A stretch of DNA of 64,000 nt from an uncultured Lentisphaeria bacterium (GTDB taxonomy: Bacteria > Verrucomicrobiota > Lentisphaeria > Victivallales > UBA1829), in assembly GCA_905197955.1 (NCBI GenBank), contig CAJKAR010000025.1, positions 1-64,000 on the forward strand, in the 5' to 3' direction. Below are positions 6,523-15,402 of the stretch, one piece after another; positions within the stretch are counted from its first letter, which is position 1; every line of letters begins with the position of its first letter. The notes below the pieces were generated by a model that was not told the DNA's origin, ran no database searches, and was given only the letters and a program-made list of their open reading frames with translations. Made by a program: the position numbers and the translations under genes.

Positions 6523-8643
6523 TCAGAAGCTCAGTTCGTGATTGTGATTTTCCATGTCCGCAACACTGATCATCTGAAGTAGAACGGCTTCCAGGGTCGG
6601 AATCGCAATGCCGGAGACATAATATGGTTCATTGCGGATCATCACCTCTATCTGACGCATATTGTTGGCTTTCAGCTTTGCCAGCAGTTCCTGGAGGCGT
6701 GAAAGAGCTAGAGTATCCGCAGGAAGCGAACTCTTTTCGATCAACTCGATTCTGCCGCCGGTGATGCGCAGAGCACTGGCCTGTTTGGTCAGAAGATAAA
6801 GTTTGTGGATGGGATCCGCCTGATTGGCTCGAATCAGGGGTTCCAGCATTTTTTCGAGCCGGGTTTCAATCCCGGCAAGTCCGAGAAACTTGTTCTGCGG
6901 AGTGAAGAGCGGATAGCGACAGGCGATCCGATGAGTCCCCGTTACACCACGGTATGGATTCGACCAGAAGATCTTGCGATTTTTTCCAAAATCAATCTCC
7001 TGATCCCAGCGGTTCCGATAGGCGGCGGTATCGGGATCATCGTAAGTGCCGGGATAACTGTATCTTGTTCCATCCGCCCACTTGATGTAAAGCCGCTGAA
7101 TTCTGTTGTCCGGCGAAAGCAGTTCGTTATGGATATCTCTGGAGTCATTCGTGTTGTGGCTGAAGAGATCATAGAGAAGAATCTTGTTGCAGATGTAGAC
7201 GTATTCCTTCGGATCACGCAGAATCATTCCCGGTTCCTTCAGATCTTCCGGAAGAATCCGGACCATGTGGGAGAGGTTGATGGGATTCGGATAATATTTC
7301 GAACGGATCATTCCGGGAGGAGATGTGCGGGGATTCCGGTATGCAGAACTGTCGTAGAAACGGGAAGTGCGCGGACTGTTCTCAAGAGTATCTTCCAGAA
7401 GATTGTCCGCAAAAAGCAGCAGCTGTGCCTGCGTCGTGAGGAAGCGTTTCTCCAGACTCGTTGCAAGGTAATCGGTATATGCCTGAAGAGTCAGACGGCG
7501 CATCGTGTTGACGGAATGAAGCCGCTCCGCACGATTTGCCCGGTAATAGGAAAGAAACAGACCGCCGCAGAGAAGCAGAAAAATAGCGCCGGTAATCAAA
7601 ACAGTTTTCATGCGGTTGCGATAGATTGTCCGGAAGAATTTCTGGAGCAGGTTGTCCGGAGCTGCGGAGACTTCCTCGTCGTAAATAAAATGCCTGATGT
7701 CGGTGGAGAGCTCGGCGACCGTCTGATAGCGCTCTGCCGGATCGGGGTTCACCGCCTTGCGGATGATCGCCCGGATGCGGGGACTGATTTTCAGTTTCGG
7801 CAGATAATGAACATAATTTTTCTCATCGAAAACGACCCTGCAGGAACAGTCTCCGCTCTGATTGCCGGAACAGACCTGCTTGCCCCTGCGAAGGGTCGTC
7901 ATTTCAAACAGAATCATTCCGAGCGCAAAGATATCGATCCGCGGAGTCACGACTTTTTCCCGGAGATACTCCGGCGGCAGATAGTTCGGCGTTCCGCTGA
8001 TCTGTTCCGGTCGGGTGCCGATCTCCTTGGCACAGCCCCAGTCCATGAGATAGACCTCGCCGAATTTTCCCATCAGAATATTGTCCGGTTTGAGGTCCCC
8101 GTGAACAATTTTCATGCTGTGGCAGTATTCGACCGCCTCGCAGATTTTCAGAAAATATTCCAGTCTGGATACCAGCGCGTGGTGCTCCTGAAGATTGCTG
8201 ATTTTTTTCGTATCGTACTTTTCCCGGATCTTGTCGATAAATCCGTTCAGGGAAGAACCGTGGATGAACTTTGTCACGCATTCCCAGCGCCCGTCCTCCC
8301 CTTTCCCGAGAGCGTAGACAGGGACAATGGAGGGATGATCCAGATTGGCATTCAGACGACTTTCATAAAGAAATGAACTGATGGCTCCGGGATCATCCTT
8401 GAGATGATCGTTCAACGTCTTGACCGCGACAACCCGGTCGAACACCACATCCTTTGCCTTTGAGACAACTCCGACCCCTCCGGCCGCATAATGGCAAATG
8501 AATTGAAACCGTTTTGCGAACTCCGGCACATTGATCTGTTCCTGCTCCAGTTTGGCCATGACATCGTTATCGGTATTGTGCCGTCCGGTCAGTACGAGAG
8601 TTGCATCAAGCTCGCGAGTGTTAAGCGTATCTTTTTTTGGCAT
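6523..8643 (-). CDS. membrane Ser/Thr protein kinase with Cache-like sensor domain
   Basis: A 706-residue protein. Residues about 45-320 are a Hanks-type kinase: a glycine loop (AAGGVGVVSKA), VAVKTL with the ATP-binding Lys75, the catalytic loop HGDLKPDN with Asp183 and the metal-binding Asp201 in DWG. The usual HRD and DFG appear as HGD and DWG, so the Arg that reads activation-loop phosphorylation is missing. A single membrane helix lies at about 348-368. The rest is an extracytoplasmic domain whose end (FLGLAGIETRLEKML) resembles Cache sensors. It probably couples a periplasmic ligand to cytoplasmic phosphorylation. The start is uncertain: the ATG at 8643 is chosen; a TTG at 8733 would add 30 residues with no ribosome-binding site. 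It is divergent from the LacI gene at 8862. Confidence 0.88.
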   Translation of the reverse strand: MPKKDTLNTRELDATLVLTGRHNTDNDVMAKLEQEQINVPEFAKRFQFICHYAAGGVGVVSKAKDVVFDRVVAVKTLNDHLKDDPGAISSFLYESRLNANLDHPSIVPVYALGKGEDGRWECVTKFIHGSSLNGFIDKIREKYDTKKISNLQEHHALVSRLEYFLKICEAVEYCHSMKIVHGDLKPDNILMGKFGEVYLMDWGCAKEIGTRPEQISGTPNYLPPEYLREKVVTPRIDIFALGMILFEMTTLRRGKQVCSGNQSGDCSCRVVFDEKNYVHYLPKLKISPRIRAIIRKAVNPDPAERYQTVAELSTDIRHFIYDEEVSAAPDNLLQKFFRTIYRNRMKTVLITGAIFLLLCGGLFLSYYRANRAERLHSVNTMRRLTLQAYTDYLATSLEKRFLTTQAQLLLFADNLLEDTLENSPRTSRFYDSSAYRNPRTSPPGMIRSKYYPNPINLSHMVRILPEDLKEPGMILRDPKEYVYICNKILLYDLFSHNTNDSRDIHNELLSPDNRIQRLYIKWADGTRYSYPGTYDDPDTAAYRNRWDQEIDFGKNRKIFWSNPYRGVTGTHRIACRYPLFTPQNKFLGLAGIETRLEKMLEPLIRANQADPIHKLYLLTKQASALRITGGRIELIEKSSLPADTLALSRLQELLAKLKANNMRQIEVMIRNEPYYVSGIAIPTLEAVLLQMISVADMENHNHELSF

Positions 8644-8803
8644 TCCGCATTCCGTTTTTTCCAGGCATTTCCAGTTGCCGCAGCTCCGTTCACGCGGCAG
8701 GTGTAACATAACAGGAATCCGGCGGGTTTTCAAGAAGAGGAAGTGTTTTTCCGGAGGTTTTTTCCGGAACGCTTCCCGGTCAAAGATTTTTCCGCATCCA
8801 CGG

Positions 8804-8831
8804 TTGATTTTTCCGTTTGAAAAACTAATGT
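8804..8831 (+). promoter_or_regulatory. putative promoter of the LacI gene at 8862
   Basis: TTGATT (8804-8809) and TAATGT (8826-8831) are 16 bases apart, about 30 bases before the start codon. Confidence 0.45.
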
Positions 8832-8861
8832 ACAGAATGATTTTATTTGCAGAGGGAGAAT

Positions 8862-9839
8862 ATGCCGCAGATTACCTTGAAACAGCTGGCGGAGCTTTCG
8901 GGTCTTTCCGTCCGGACGGTCAGCCGGGTTTTGAAAAATCAGGCGAATGTCGTCCCCGAAAAACGGGAGATGGTCCTGAAGCTGGCCGAAGAGTATCACT
9001 ATGTGCCTAACATGGCGGCACGGAATCTGCGTCTGCGCAAAAAGAGTTTTGTAGGAATTCTCTGCAGGGACTTCGGGACAGAGGTGTTCGTCCAGAAAAT
9101 CAATGATCTGGAACTCCGGCTCTCGGCCGCCGGATACTATCCGGTTCTGGGGCATCTCGACCGTTCTCCGGCGGATCTGGAACGCATGCTCAATGACTGG
9201 GCGGGAATCGCCGGATATGTCGTGGTGATGAACAGCGTGCCGGAAAACGCCCTCCATTATCTGAATCATCTTGCAGGAAAACGCCTGCCTCTGCGCTTCA
9301 TCTTTGTGGATCAGCCCGGCGAACGGAACGCGCATACGCTGCTGATCGACCGGGCTTCCGGGGTCTGTGACGCCGTTTCCAGTCTGGTGGAACAAGGACG
9401 ACGCAGAATTCTCCACTGCGGCTGTCTGGATTCCAGAAAAGAGGGAATCCGGCAGGCTTTTGACCGACTCCCGAAAGGAGCCGCCGGAAACATCGAATCG
9501 CTTCACATTGAAAGTCACGGCGAGTTCGAAAACGGCTACCGCGAAGGCGCCCGCATCATGGCATCCGGAGCCGATGCGGTTCTCTTTGATACGGACCGCA
9601 TGGCGGCAGGGTTCCTGAAATATGCGGCAGAAGAGAGAATCGATGTTCCAGACAGAATCGCCGTAGTCGGTTTTGATGACGATATCGTTGCCAGAATGTC
9701 CGTTCCGTCGCTCAGCACGGTGGCGCATCCGGTTTCCGAAATCAACTCCACGATTCTGGAAATCATAGAACGGAATCCCGAGGAAATCGTCCGGAGGATT
9801 TTCCCGACCCGCTTCGTCCCGCGCGACAGTTCACGCTGA
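8862..9839 (+). CDS. LacI-family transcriptional regulator
   Basis: A 325-residue DNA-binding protein. The N-terminal helix-turn-helix is clear (ITLKQLAELSGLSVRTVSRVL) and is followed by the hinge segment YVPNMAARNLRLRKK. The rest is the sugar-binding-protein-like effector domain, ending in a weakly conserved FDDDIVARMSVPSLSTVAHP motif typical of the family. GAGGGAGAA immediately upstream of the ATG at 8862 fixes the start; an in-frame TTG at 8847 is less likely. It ends 9 bases inside the convergent LacI gene. No obvious target operon is adjacent; the divergent kinase gene is the only neighbour sharing its promoter region. Confidence 0.93.
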   Translation: MPQITLKQLAELSGLSVRTVSRVLKNQANVVPEKREMVLKLAEEYHYVPNMAARNLRLRKKSFVGILCRDFGTEVFVQKINDLELRLSAAGYYPVLGHLDRSPADLERMLNDWAGIAGYVVVMNSVPENALHYLNHLAGKRLPLRFIFVDQPGERNAHTLLIDRASGVCDAVSSLVEQGRRRILHCGCLDSRKEGIRQAFDRLPKGAAGNIESLHIESHGEFENGYREGARIMASGADAVLFDTDRMAAGFLKYAAEERIDVPDRIAVVGFDDDIVARMSVPSLSTVAHPVSEINSTILEIIERNPEEIVRRIFPTRFVPRDSSR

Positions 9840-10850
9840 CCGATCCGTCGAACGCCGCCGGAGAATCCGCACGTTCCGTTCCATGGATTTCAGCGGGGTT
9901 CCTTTTTTCAGATGATCCATCAGGATTTCGACCGCGCAGACTGCGCATTCCGCTGCCATCTGATCGAATGTCGTAAGAGGAATCTGACAGTATTCGGAAA
10001 GTTTGATGTTGTCGCCCCCCGTCAGCAGCAGATCTTCGGGAATGCGGATTCCGTGTTCAAGACAGTATTTTTCAATTCCGACGGCAGCCTCGTCGCTGGC
10101 GCAGATCACTGCATCCGGCGACCAGGCAAGGATCTCCGGAGCCGCCCGGTAGGCGTTTCCCAGCACGGTCCCGGGCCCGGTGGAAAGGGGGAAAAGCTTT
10201 GCTTCGCAAGAGGAGGATGAGGAATCCACAGCTTCCAGAAAACCCTCTTTCCGCTGGCAATAGCTGAATCCGTCGGAAGACATCAGCCCGGCCAGACGCC
10301 TTGCCCCGAGCCGGATGCAGTCGCCCGCCAGCTCCCGGACGGCACTCTTCTGTTCCGAATACACGGAAGGATATCCTTCCACTTTATTGGTAATCAGCAG
10401 GAACGGACAGCCCGCACGGCGCAGTTCCTCCAGAAAGATATCGCCTTCACCGGCGCCCCAGACGAGAAGTCCATCAATCTCATGGCGTTTGAATATGTTA
10501 AGATATTCCCTGTTCTCGCGGAAACTCCTGTCGTTCATCAGCGGCAGACAGCGGCAGCCGTACCGGAACAGTTCGCGGCAGACATGAAAAAACGATTTTG
10601 CCAGATTGTCATCCTCCAGCATGAATTCTCCCGCAGTCAGAAAACCGACGACCCCCGAATGCCCCGAAAACAGGCGCGACGCATGAATACTCGGCTGATA
10701 ATCCAGTTCCGCGCAGACTTGCAGAATCCGTTTCCGGGTCGCTTCACTGATCCGGATTGTCCCGGATCGTCCCGCCAGCACCCGAGACACAGTCGAAGGC
10801 GAACACTCCGCCAGTTCCGCAATCTTCCGTATATTAATACTCTCTCCCAT
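9831..10850 (-). CDS. LacI-family regulator, probably of the divergent glycohydrolase gene
   Basis: A 339-residue LacI protein. The helix-turn-helix is NIRKIAELAECSPSTVSRVL, followed by the hinge YQPSIHASRLFSG and an effector domain with DGLLVWGAG and PDAVICASDEAA segments. GGGTGGGA before the ATG at 10850 supports this start over an upstream in-frame start at 10871. It is divergent from the ADP-ribosylglycohydrolase gene at 11080, whose promoter carries a LacI-type palindrome (11021-11033), so control of that gene is the simplest guess. Its 3' end overlaps the convergent LacI gene by 9 bases. Confidence 0.93.
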   Translation of the reverse strand: MGESINIRKIAELAECSPSTVSRVLAGRSGTIRISEATRKRILQVCAELDYQPSIHASRLFSGHSGVVGFLTAGEFMLEDDNLAKSFFHVCRELFRYGCRCLPLMNDRSFRENREYLNIFKRHEIDGLLVWGAGEGDIFLEELRRAGCPFLLITNKVEGYPSVYSEQKSAVRELAGDCIRLGARRLAGLMSSDGFSYCQRKEGFLEAVDSSSSSCEAKLFPLSTGPGTVLGNAYRAAPEILAWSPDAVICASDEAAVGIEKYCLEHGIRIPEDLLLTGGDNIKLSEYCQIPLTTFDQMAAECAVCAVEILMDHLKKGTPLKSMERNVRILRRRSTDRSA

Positions 10851-10982
10851 TCCCACCCGACAAACTTGCACTGTTCATTCTTCTCCATCCGGAACACTTT
10901 TTCCGGCGGACATTTTCCCCCTCTCAACGATCCCTTCCGGCAATCCCGGTCCCTCCGTTTTTGAAAATCTACATTCCCCCTG

Positions 10983-11011
10983 TTGACTTTTCAAGCGTAC
11001 AAGAGTATAAT
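10983..11011 (+). promoter_or_regulatory. consensus promoter of the ADP-ribosylglycohydrolase gene
   Basis: TTGACT (10983-10988) and a perfect TATAAT (11006-11011) are 17 bases apart. Confidence 0.8.
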
Positions 11012-11020
11012 ATTTCTCAA

Positions 11021-11033
11021 TGCAACTGTTGCA
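11021..11033 (+). promoter_or_regulatory. LacI-type operator palindrome
   Basis: TGCAACTGTTGCA is a perfect inverted repeat around a central T. It lies ten bases after the -10 box, where a bound repressor would block initiation. The divergent LacI gene is the likely source of the repressor. Confidence 0.6.
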
Positions 11034-11079
11034 GTGTATTGTTTCCGAAAACATTTTCTTATAAAAAAGGAGGATTCAG

Positions 11080-12531
11080 ATGAACGCGGAAGAATTCCGG
11101 AAAAAGGTTCTGGGCGCATGGCTCGGAAAGGCGGTGGGAGGAACACTCGGACAGCCCTGGGAAGGAAGCAGCGGCCCGCTGGCGCTGACCTACTACGATC
11201 CCGTTCCGACAACCATGATGCCGAATGACGATCTGGATCTTCAGATTCTCTGGGCATGCAAACTTGCCGGGGAATGGAACGGAGAAATCTCCCGGAAACG
11301 GTTCGGAGATGCATGGCAGAACTGTGTAGATTTTCCCTTTGATGAATATGGAGTGGCGATCCGGAATCTGAAGCTGGGAATCCCGGCGCCGCAGTCGGGA
11401 CGCTATGACAACTGGTTCACCGATGGTCTCGGCTCGGCGATCCGCAGTGAAATCTGGGCATGCCTGGCCCCTGGAAATCCCGAACTCGCGGCGAAGTACG
11501 CCTATGAGGACGCATGTGTCGATCACGATGGCAACGGCATTTATGCGGAACAGTTTCTTTCCGCACTGGAAAGTCTGGCCTTTGAAGAAAGCAATCTCGA
11601 AACTCTGATCCAGGCAGGTCTTTCCGTGATTCCTGCCGAGTCGAAACTTGCATCCGCCATCCGGGACACCGTTACATGGTGTGCGGAAACCACCGACTTC
11701 ACCACCATCCGTTCCCGCATTCTGGAAAAATACGGGAGTGCGAACTTTACGGATGTAAAGATGAATCTGCCCTTCATGGTTGCGGCGCTCCTGCTCGGGA
11801 AAGGCGATTTCGGCAAAAGTGTCTGCACGGCGGTCAACTTCGGGCAGGATACCGACTGCACCGGAGCGACGGTCGGAGCGATTCTCGGCATCATGAATCC
11901 CGATTCCATTTCCGCGCACTGGCTGGCACCGATCGGACGAGCTCTTGTCGTCAGTCCGGAAATCCGCGGGATCACCCCGCCGCCGACTCTGGATGAATTC
12001 ACGGATCTGGTGATTGCGCTGAAGGAAAAGGTATTTCTTTCGGGAAGCGCGGATGCTCCCGTGGATCTCTCCCGGTATCGGATTCCGTTCCGGAAATCAG
12101 TTTTTTCGCCGTGGTTTGCGGGAGACTTCCGGAAGTTCCGTCCGGAAATCGCGGTTCCGGCGGAAGAGATCACGGTTCCTGGAAATCTGTTTGAACTGGA
12201 CTTCACGGATCTGCCTGTGGATTCCCTGCTGATGATGGAAACGGAGTTCCAGCTTGCGGCGCCCCGGAAAGTCCGTCTTCTGGTGAATACATCCGCAAAC
12301 ATGCGGGTCTGGCTGGACGGAGAGTTCCGATTCGGACGGGAAAGCGGACCGATGGTTCCCGCCTTTCATCGCGCCCAGCTGAATCAGATCTGTGATCTGG
12401 AACTCGATGCGGGATCTCACACGCTGACCATGGGATTTGCGCCATCTTGCGACGAGATGAAAAAAACAGAGGTTCTGTTCGGTCTTTCCGATTCCCGGAA
12501 TCACTGGCTGACGGATGTGTTCCGGAAATAA
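11080..12531 (+). CDS. ADP-ribosylglycohydrolase-family protein
   Basis: A 483-residue protein. The family removes ADP-ribose from proteins or small molecules using two Mg2+ ions. The N-terminus has the typical start (KKVLGAWLGKAVGGTLGQPWEG), then PNDDLDLQ in place of the first metal site, DHDGNGIYAEQF in the middle and GQDTDCTGATVGAILG as the second metal site. From about residue 345 there is an extra beta-rich domain (DLSRYRIPFRKS onwards, with RKVRLLVNTSANMRVWLDGE) that looks like a sugar-binding sandwich. No signal peptide is seen. AAGGAGG precedes the ATG. In saccharolytic bacteria such proteins often sit in sugar operons and may act on N-glycosides; that is an inference from the LacI-type operator, not from the active site. 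Confidence 0.88.
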   Translation: MNAEEFRKKVLGAWLGKAVGGTLGQPWEGSSGPLALTYYDPVPTTMMPNDDLDLQILWACKLAGEWNGEISRKRFGDAWQNCVDFPFDEYGVAIRNLKLGIPAPQSGRYDNWFTDGLGSAIRSEIWACLAPGNPELAAKYAYEDACVDHDGNGIYAEQFLSALESLAFEESNLETLIQAGLSVIPAESKLASAIRDTVTWCAETTDFTTIRSRILEKYGSANFTDVKMNLPFMVAALLLGKGDFGKSVCTAVNFGQDTDCTGATVGAILGIMNPDSISAHWLAPIGRALVVSPEIRGITPPPTLDEFTDLVIALKEKVFLSGSADAPVDLSRYRIPFRKSVFSPWFAGDFRKFRPEIAVPAEEITVPGNLFELDFTDLPVDSLLMMETEFQLAAPRKVRLLVNTSANMRVWLDGEFRFGRESGPMVPAFHRAQLNQICDLELDAGSHTLTMGFAPSCDEMKKTEVLFGLSDSRNHWLTDVFRK

Positions 12532-12538
12532 AACCGGC

Positions 12539-13426
12539 TTATTTCGCAAGAGTCAGAACTACGACCTCCGGCGGACAGCTGAAGCGGACGCGCAGCATGC
12601 TTGTCCCGATGCCGGAGGTGACGATCATTTTCTTCCCGGGAACTTCTTCGATCAGTCCATAAGCAAAGCGCTGTCCGTGGCGCGAAGGAATTCCCGGACG
12701 CCCGAGCAACGGCAGTTTCACCTGTCCCCCGTGCGTATGTCCCGCCACAAGCAGGATGGAATCCGAGACTATTTTCAGATAGTTGTCCGGATAGTGCATC
12801 ATCACGATCAGCGGTTCTTCCGGCATCCGTTTGACAAAGCGCAAATGCGTTTGAGGTCTCGATTCCGCCAGTCCGGCAAGATGCAGCCGTTTTCCATCGC
12901 GTTCGAACGTGACGGCTCTGTTTTCCAGGACCCGGATTCCGTTTTCCTCCAGATACCGTCGGATTTTCCGGGAACCGATCCAGCGGTCATGATTTCCGAA
13001 TACAGCATACACCCCGTATTTGGCGTTCAGAGAGCGGAGCATGGGAAAGAATTTTTCCATCGGCATGGCATGAGATTCCTTCCGTCCGTTCAGGAAATCG
13101 CCGAGCAGAAGAATCAGATCGGCATTCTGGCGGTTTGCCAGCTCAACTGCCCGACGAATCAGCTTCTGATCCGCTTTGCTGCGACTGGCATGAAAATCGC
13201 TCATCAGGACAATTTTCAGCCCGTTCCATTCCTCGGGAAGTTCCGGGATATGCACGGTTCTCCGCACCAGAGTCAGCTTGGAAGGTCCGAAGAGAAATGC
13301 TTCCGCGGACAGCCATGCCCCGATCATGCAGAACAGAAGCAGCAGGATCAGCAACAGCTGCCGTTTCCGCATACGCATCGGCGTTTTTTTCTGAATCGGC
13401 TGTGGTGTGGGCTCTTCATTCATCAT
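12539..13426 (-). CDS. membrane-anchored metallophosphoesterase (YkuE-like)
   Basis: A 295-residue protein with one N-terminal membrane helix (QLLLILLLLFCMIGAWL, about residues 20-40) and a calcineurin-type phosphoesterase domain outside the helix. All metal ligand motifs are present: MSDFHASR (DxH), LLGDFLNG (GDxxN variant), GNHD, MMHYPDN and AGHTHGG. Relatives hydrolyse phosphodiesters or lipid-linked diphosphates at the membrane, for example UDP-diacylglucosamine. The start at 13426 is chosen for AAGGA seven bases upstream; an in-frame ATG at 13483 is less well placed. It is convergent with the ADP-ribosylglycohydrolase gene, 7 bases apart. Confidence 0.9.
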   Translation of the reverse strand: MMNEEPTPQPIQKKTPMRMRKRQLLLILLLLFCMIGAWLSAEAFLFGPSKLTLVRRTVHIPELPEEWNGLKIVLMSDFHASRSKADQKLIRRAVELANRQNADLILLLGDFLNGRKESHAMPMEKFFPMLRSLNAKYGVYAVFGNHDRWIGSRKIRRYLEENGIRVLENRAVTFERDGKRLHLAGLAESRPQTHLRFVKRMPEEPLIVMMHYPDNYLKIVSDSILLVAGHTHGGQVKLPLLGRPGIPSRHGQRFAYGLIEEVPGKKMIVTSGIGTSMLRVRFSCPPEVVVLTLAK

Positions 13427-13512
13427 CCGGATTTCCTTTGTCGTGGGAGTCGATACCATAGCACAAAAATGGAATTCCGGCAAGAGATGATCTGGGATTT
13501 TTCAGCAGGGCC

Positions 13513-14133
13513 TTACTCTTTCAAGGAAATATCGCCTTGTGTCCCGGGAAACTCCGTTTCGTCCAGGACCAGGGAACCCGCCAGCTGTTTGAAAAGCTGT
13601 TCCGGAGTTTTCGCAACTTTCAGCAGATTTCGATCCCCGGGACTCGTGAGCCCCAGTTGAACACTCTGCTCGACCAGCGCCAGAATCGGATCATAATATC
13701 CGCAGATATTCAGAAGACCGACCGGATGCTTGTGACCCGTTTTCATCTTCCGGAGAGCCAGAGCATCAAAAAGCTCATCCCAGGTTCCGAAACTGCCCGG
13801 CAGAGCGACAACCGCATCCGCCCGTCTCAGCATCTCCGCCTTCCGCTCCGCAAGATTGCAAGTTGTAATGCATTCACTCAGATTCGAATGTCTGAGTTTC
13901 TCCGGCAGCGCGGCGGAAAATACTCCTTCCACACGGCCTCCGTTTTCCAGAACCGTATCCGCAAGAAGTTTCATCAGTCCGACATTGCTGCCGCCGTAGA
14001 CCAGAGTCATTCCGTGCTCCGCAAGGTACCGCCCAAACGCAATGACAGCTTCCGCATATTCCGGAGAGTTCGGCTCCCGTGAGGCACAGTAGACCGCAAC
14101 CGATCGAATTCTCTTTAATTTTTCCTGCTTCAT
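13513..14133 (-). CDS. LOG-family nucleoside 5'-monophosphate phosphoribohydrolase
   Basis: A 206-residue Rossmann-fold protein of the TIGR00730/LOG type, related to plant cytokinin-activating enzymes that release the base from nucleoside 5'-monophosphates. The phosphate- and sugar-binding signatures are VYGGSNVGLMKL and ALPGSFGTWDELFDAL, matching GGxxGLM and PGGxGTxxE. The second Gly of the latter is Ser here. The start codon overlaps the stop of the upstream phosphatase-like gene (ATGA), so the two are translationally coupled. The bacterial substrate is usually unknown; base salvage or detoxification are possibilities. Confidence 0.9.
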   Translation of the reverse strand: MKQEKLKRIRSVAVYCASREPNSPEYAEAVIAFGRYLAEHGMTLVYGGSNVGLMKLLADTVLENGGRVEGVFSAALPEKLRHSNLSECITTCNLAERKAEMLRRADAVVALPGSFGTWDELFDALALRKMKTGHKHPVGLLNICGYYDPILALVEQSVQLGLTSPGDRNLLKVAKTPEQLFKQLAGSLVLDETEFPGTQGDISLKE

Positions 14134-14642
14134 AAATTTCCTCTGCTGAAAACCGAAGATCCATCCTTCTCCCAGAGAACCTCTCTCAAAATCCGGCGAA
14201 CCAGCGGATTGCCGCAGATCTGCCGGTTGTACGTCCGAAAAAAGACAAAATCCTGCTCGTTGATTTCCCGATAACGGTTGAAATAATCGTTCAGAACCTC
14301 GCCGACCGCCCCGGAACGACTGATCCCGGCGGCACAGTTAATATATAAAGCCCGTCCCGTATCAATACGCTTGATGAACTCGGCAATCCTGCGGGCAATG
14401 GATTCATCAAAAAGGATCAGAGTGCCATCGGGATCGGTCGTTGCATCATCAAAACACAATTTCAAGATATGCTCTCCGTTCACGGGGACCGCACAATCGG
14501 CATCCGTCTGAAATGAGTTCCGGATCGTAATGAAATTGTTCTCCTGCCAGAAATCCGAATCCGGCTGTTCGTAAAAAGAGACCGGATCACCGAACCGGCT
14601 GTGTTCACGGAACCAGACCTGTCCCACAACCCGTATTTTCAT
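14130..14642 (-). CDS. tyrosine/dual-specificity phosphatase-like protein
   Basis: A 170-residue protein with the P-loop INCAAGISRSGAVG, a CxxGxxR-S signature with the nucleophile Cys and phosphate-binding Arg. A general-acid Asp could come from FDDATTDPDG, about 45 residues earlier. This is the minimal core of a dual-specificity phosphatase. The protein has no signal or membrane segment, so it is cytoplasmic. AAGGGAGA lies just before the ATG. It overlaps the LOG gene by four bases. The target is unknown; the Ser/Thr kinase at 6.5-8.6 kb is a possible but unproven counterpart. Confidence 0.8.
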   Translation of the reverse strand: MKIRVVGQVWFREHSRFGDPVSFYEQPDSDFWQENNFITIRNSFQTDADCAVPVNGEHILKLCFDDATTDPDGTLILFDESIARRIAEFIKRIDTGRALYINCAAGISRSGAVGEVLNDYFNRYREINEQDFVFFRTYNRQICGNPLVRRILREVLWEKDGSSVFSRGNL

Positions 14643-14724
14643 GCCATTCTCCCTTCCTGACCTGAGGATAGAATAGCATGGATTCTCTGGAATTTCAAAC
14701 AGATCCCACTTTCAATATCCGGGC

Positions 14725-14758
14725 AAAAAAAAAAGGAAAGAGGCGGAAACCTCTTTCC
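14725..14758 (-). terminator. terminator of hpf
   Basis: A 9-bp perfect stem (GGAAAGAGG at 14735-14743, CCTCTTTCC at 14750-14758) is followed on the minus strand by ten T. Confidence 0.92.
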
Positions 14759-14782
14759 TCAAACCAGTCAGCAAAACAGAAC

Positions 14783-15127
14783 TCAGGCTTTTTCCTCCGC
14801 GGCGGGTTCTTCCGTGCGGATGTTTTCGCGATCTCTGTGATCCTGCTTCTTTTCAAGATACTTGCGGGCCTGAACGCCGGCTTTGTCGAGAGCATCCACA
14901 ATCGACTTGTTCATATCGCCGAGAGTCTCGGCGGAAGCGGACACCAGATAATTCTTAATGGCGACAACCGCATCCGCTTTGTGTACGTTCTTCTGAATAT
15001 CCAGAACAATCCGGACGCTTGATATTTTGAGAGACAGGTCATCAAAAGCCGCGTGAGTTGCGTTTTCTGCTGTGACTTTAAGAGCTTCGCTCAGATCAAA
15101 ATGGCGGGCGCTGACAATGATATCCAT
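14783..15127 (-). CDS. hpf: ribosome hibernation-promoting factor, short form
   Basis: A 114-residue HPF/RaiA protein. The family binds the decoding centre of the 30S subunit when growth stops and silences ribosomes. The beta-alpha-beta-beta-beta-alpha domain fits residues 1-98 (MDIIVSARHFDLSEALK, then VRIVLDIQKNVHKADAVVAI). The tail is short and charged (REN..EEPAAEEKA), without the long-form dimerisation domain. AAGGAG precedes the ATG. It has its own terminator and is divergent from rpsD, the gene for another 30S protein. Confidence 0.93.
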   Translation of the reverse strand: MDIIVSARHFDLSEALKVTAENATHAAFDDLSLKISSVRIVLDIQKNVHKADAVVAIKNYLVSASAETLGDMNKSIVDALDKAGVQARKYLEKKQDHRDRENIRTEEPAAEEKA

Positions 15128-15349
15128 AGTAGCATCTCCTTATTTTAATAGTTTGACGAAATCGCCGCTTGCAAATTTCCGGCGGTTCCGCCTTTCTCTC
15201 AAACCGGCTCGACTTGACACCGATTTCCGCTTTTGTCAACAGTATAGACGTGAATACGCACGATTCAAGTCTCAAAACAAATAAAAAGCAAAATAAAATT
15301 CAAATTTTTCCATTCCAGCGTTAAAATCCGAAAAAAGCCGGCAAAATAT

Positions 15350-15377
15350 TTGACAATCATGAGAAATATGCTATATT
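15350..15377 (+). promoter_or_regulatory. promoter of rpsD
   Basis: TTGACA (15350-15355) and TATATT (15372-15377) are 16 bases apart, about 100 bases before the start codon. The rest of 15128-15349 is AT-rich and holds the divergent hpf upstream region with nothing else recognised. Confidence 0.75.
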
Positions 15378-15402
15378 CTTCAATTCTCATCGTGTTGAGA
15401 AA

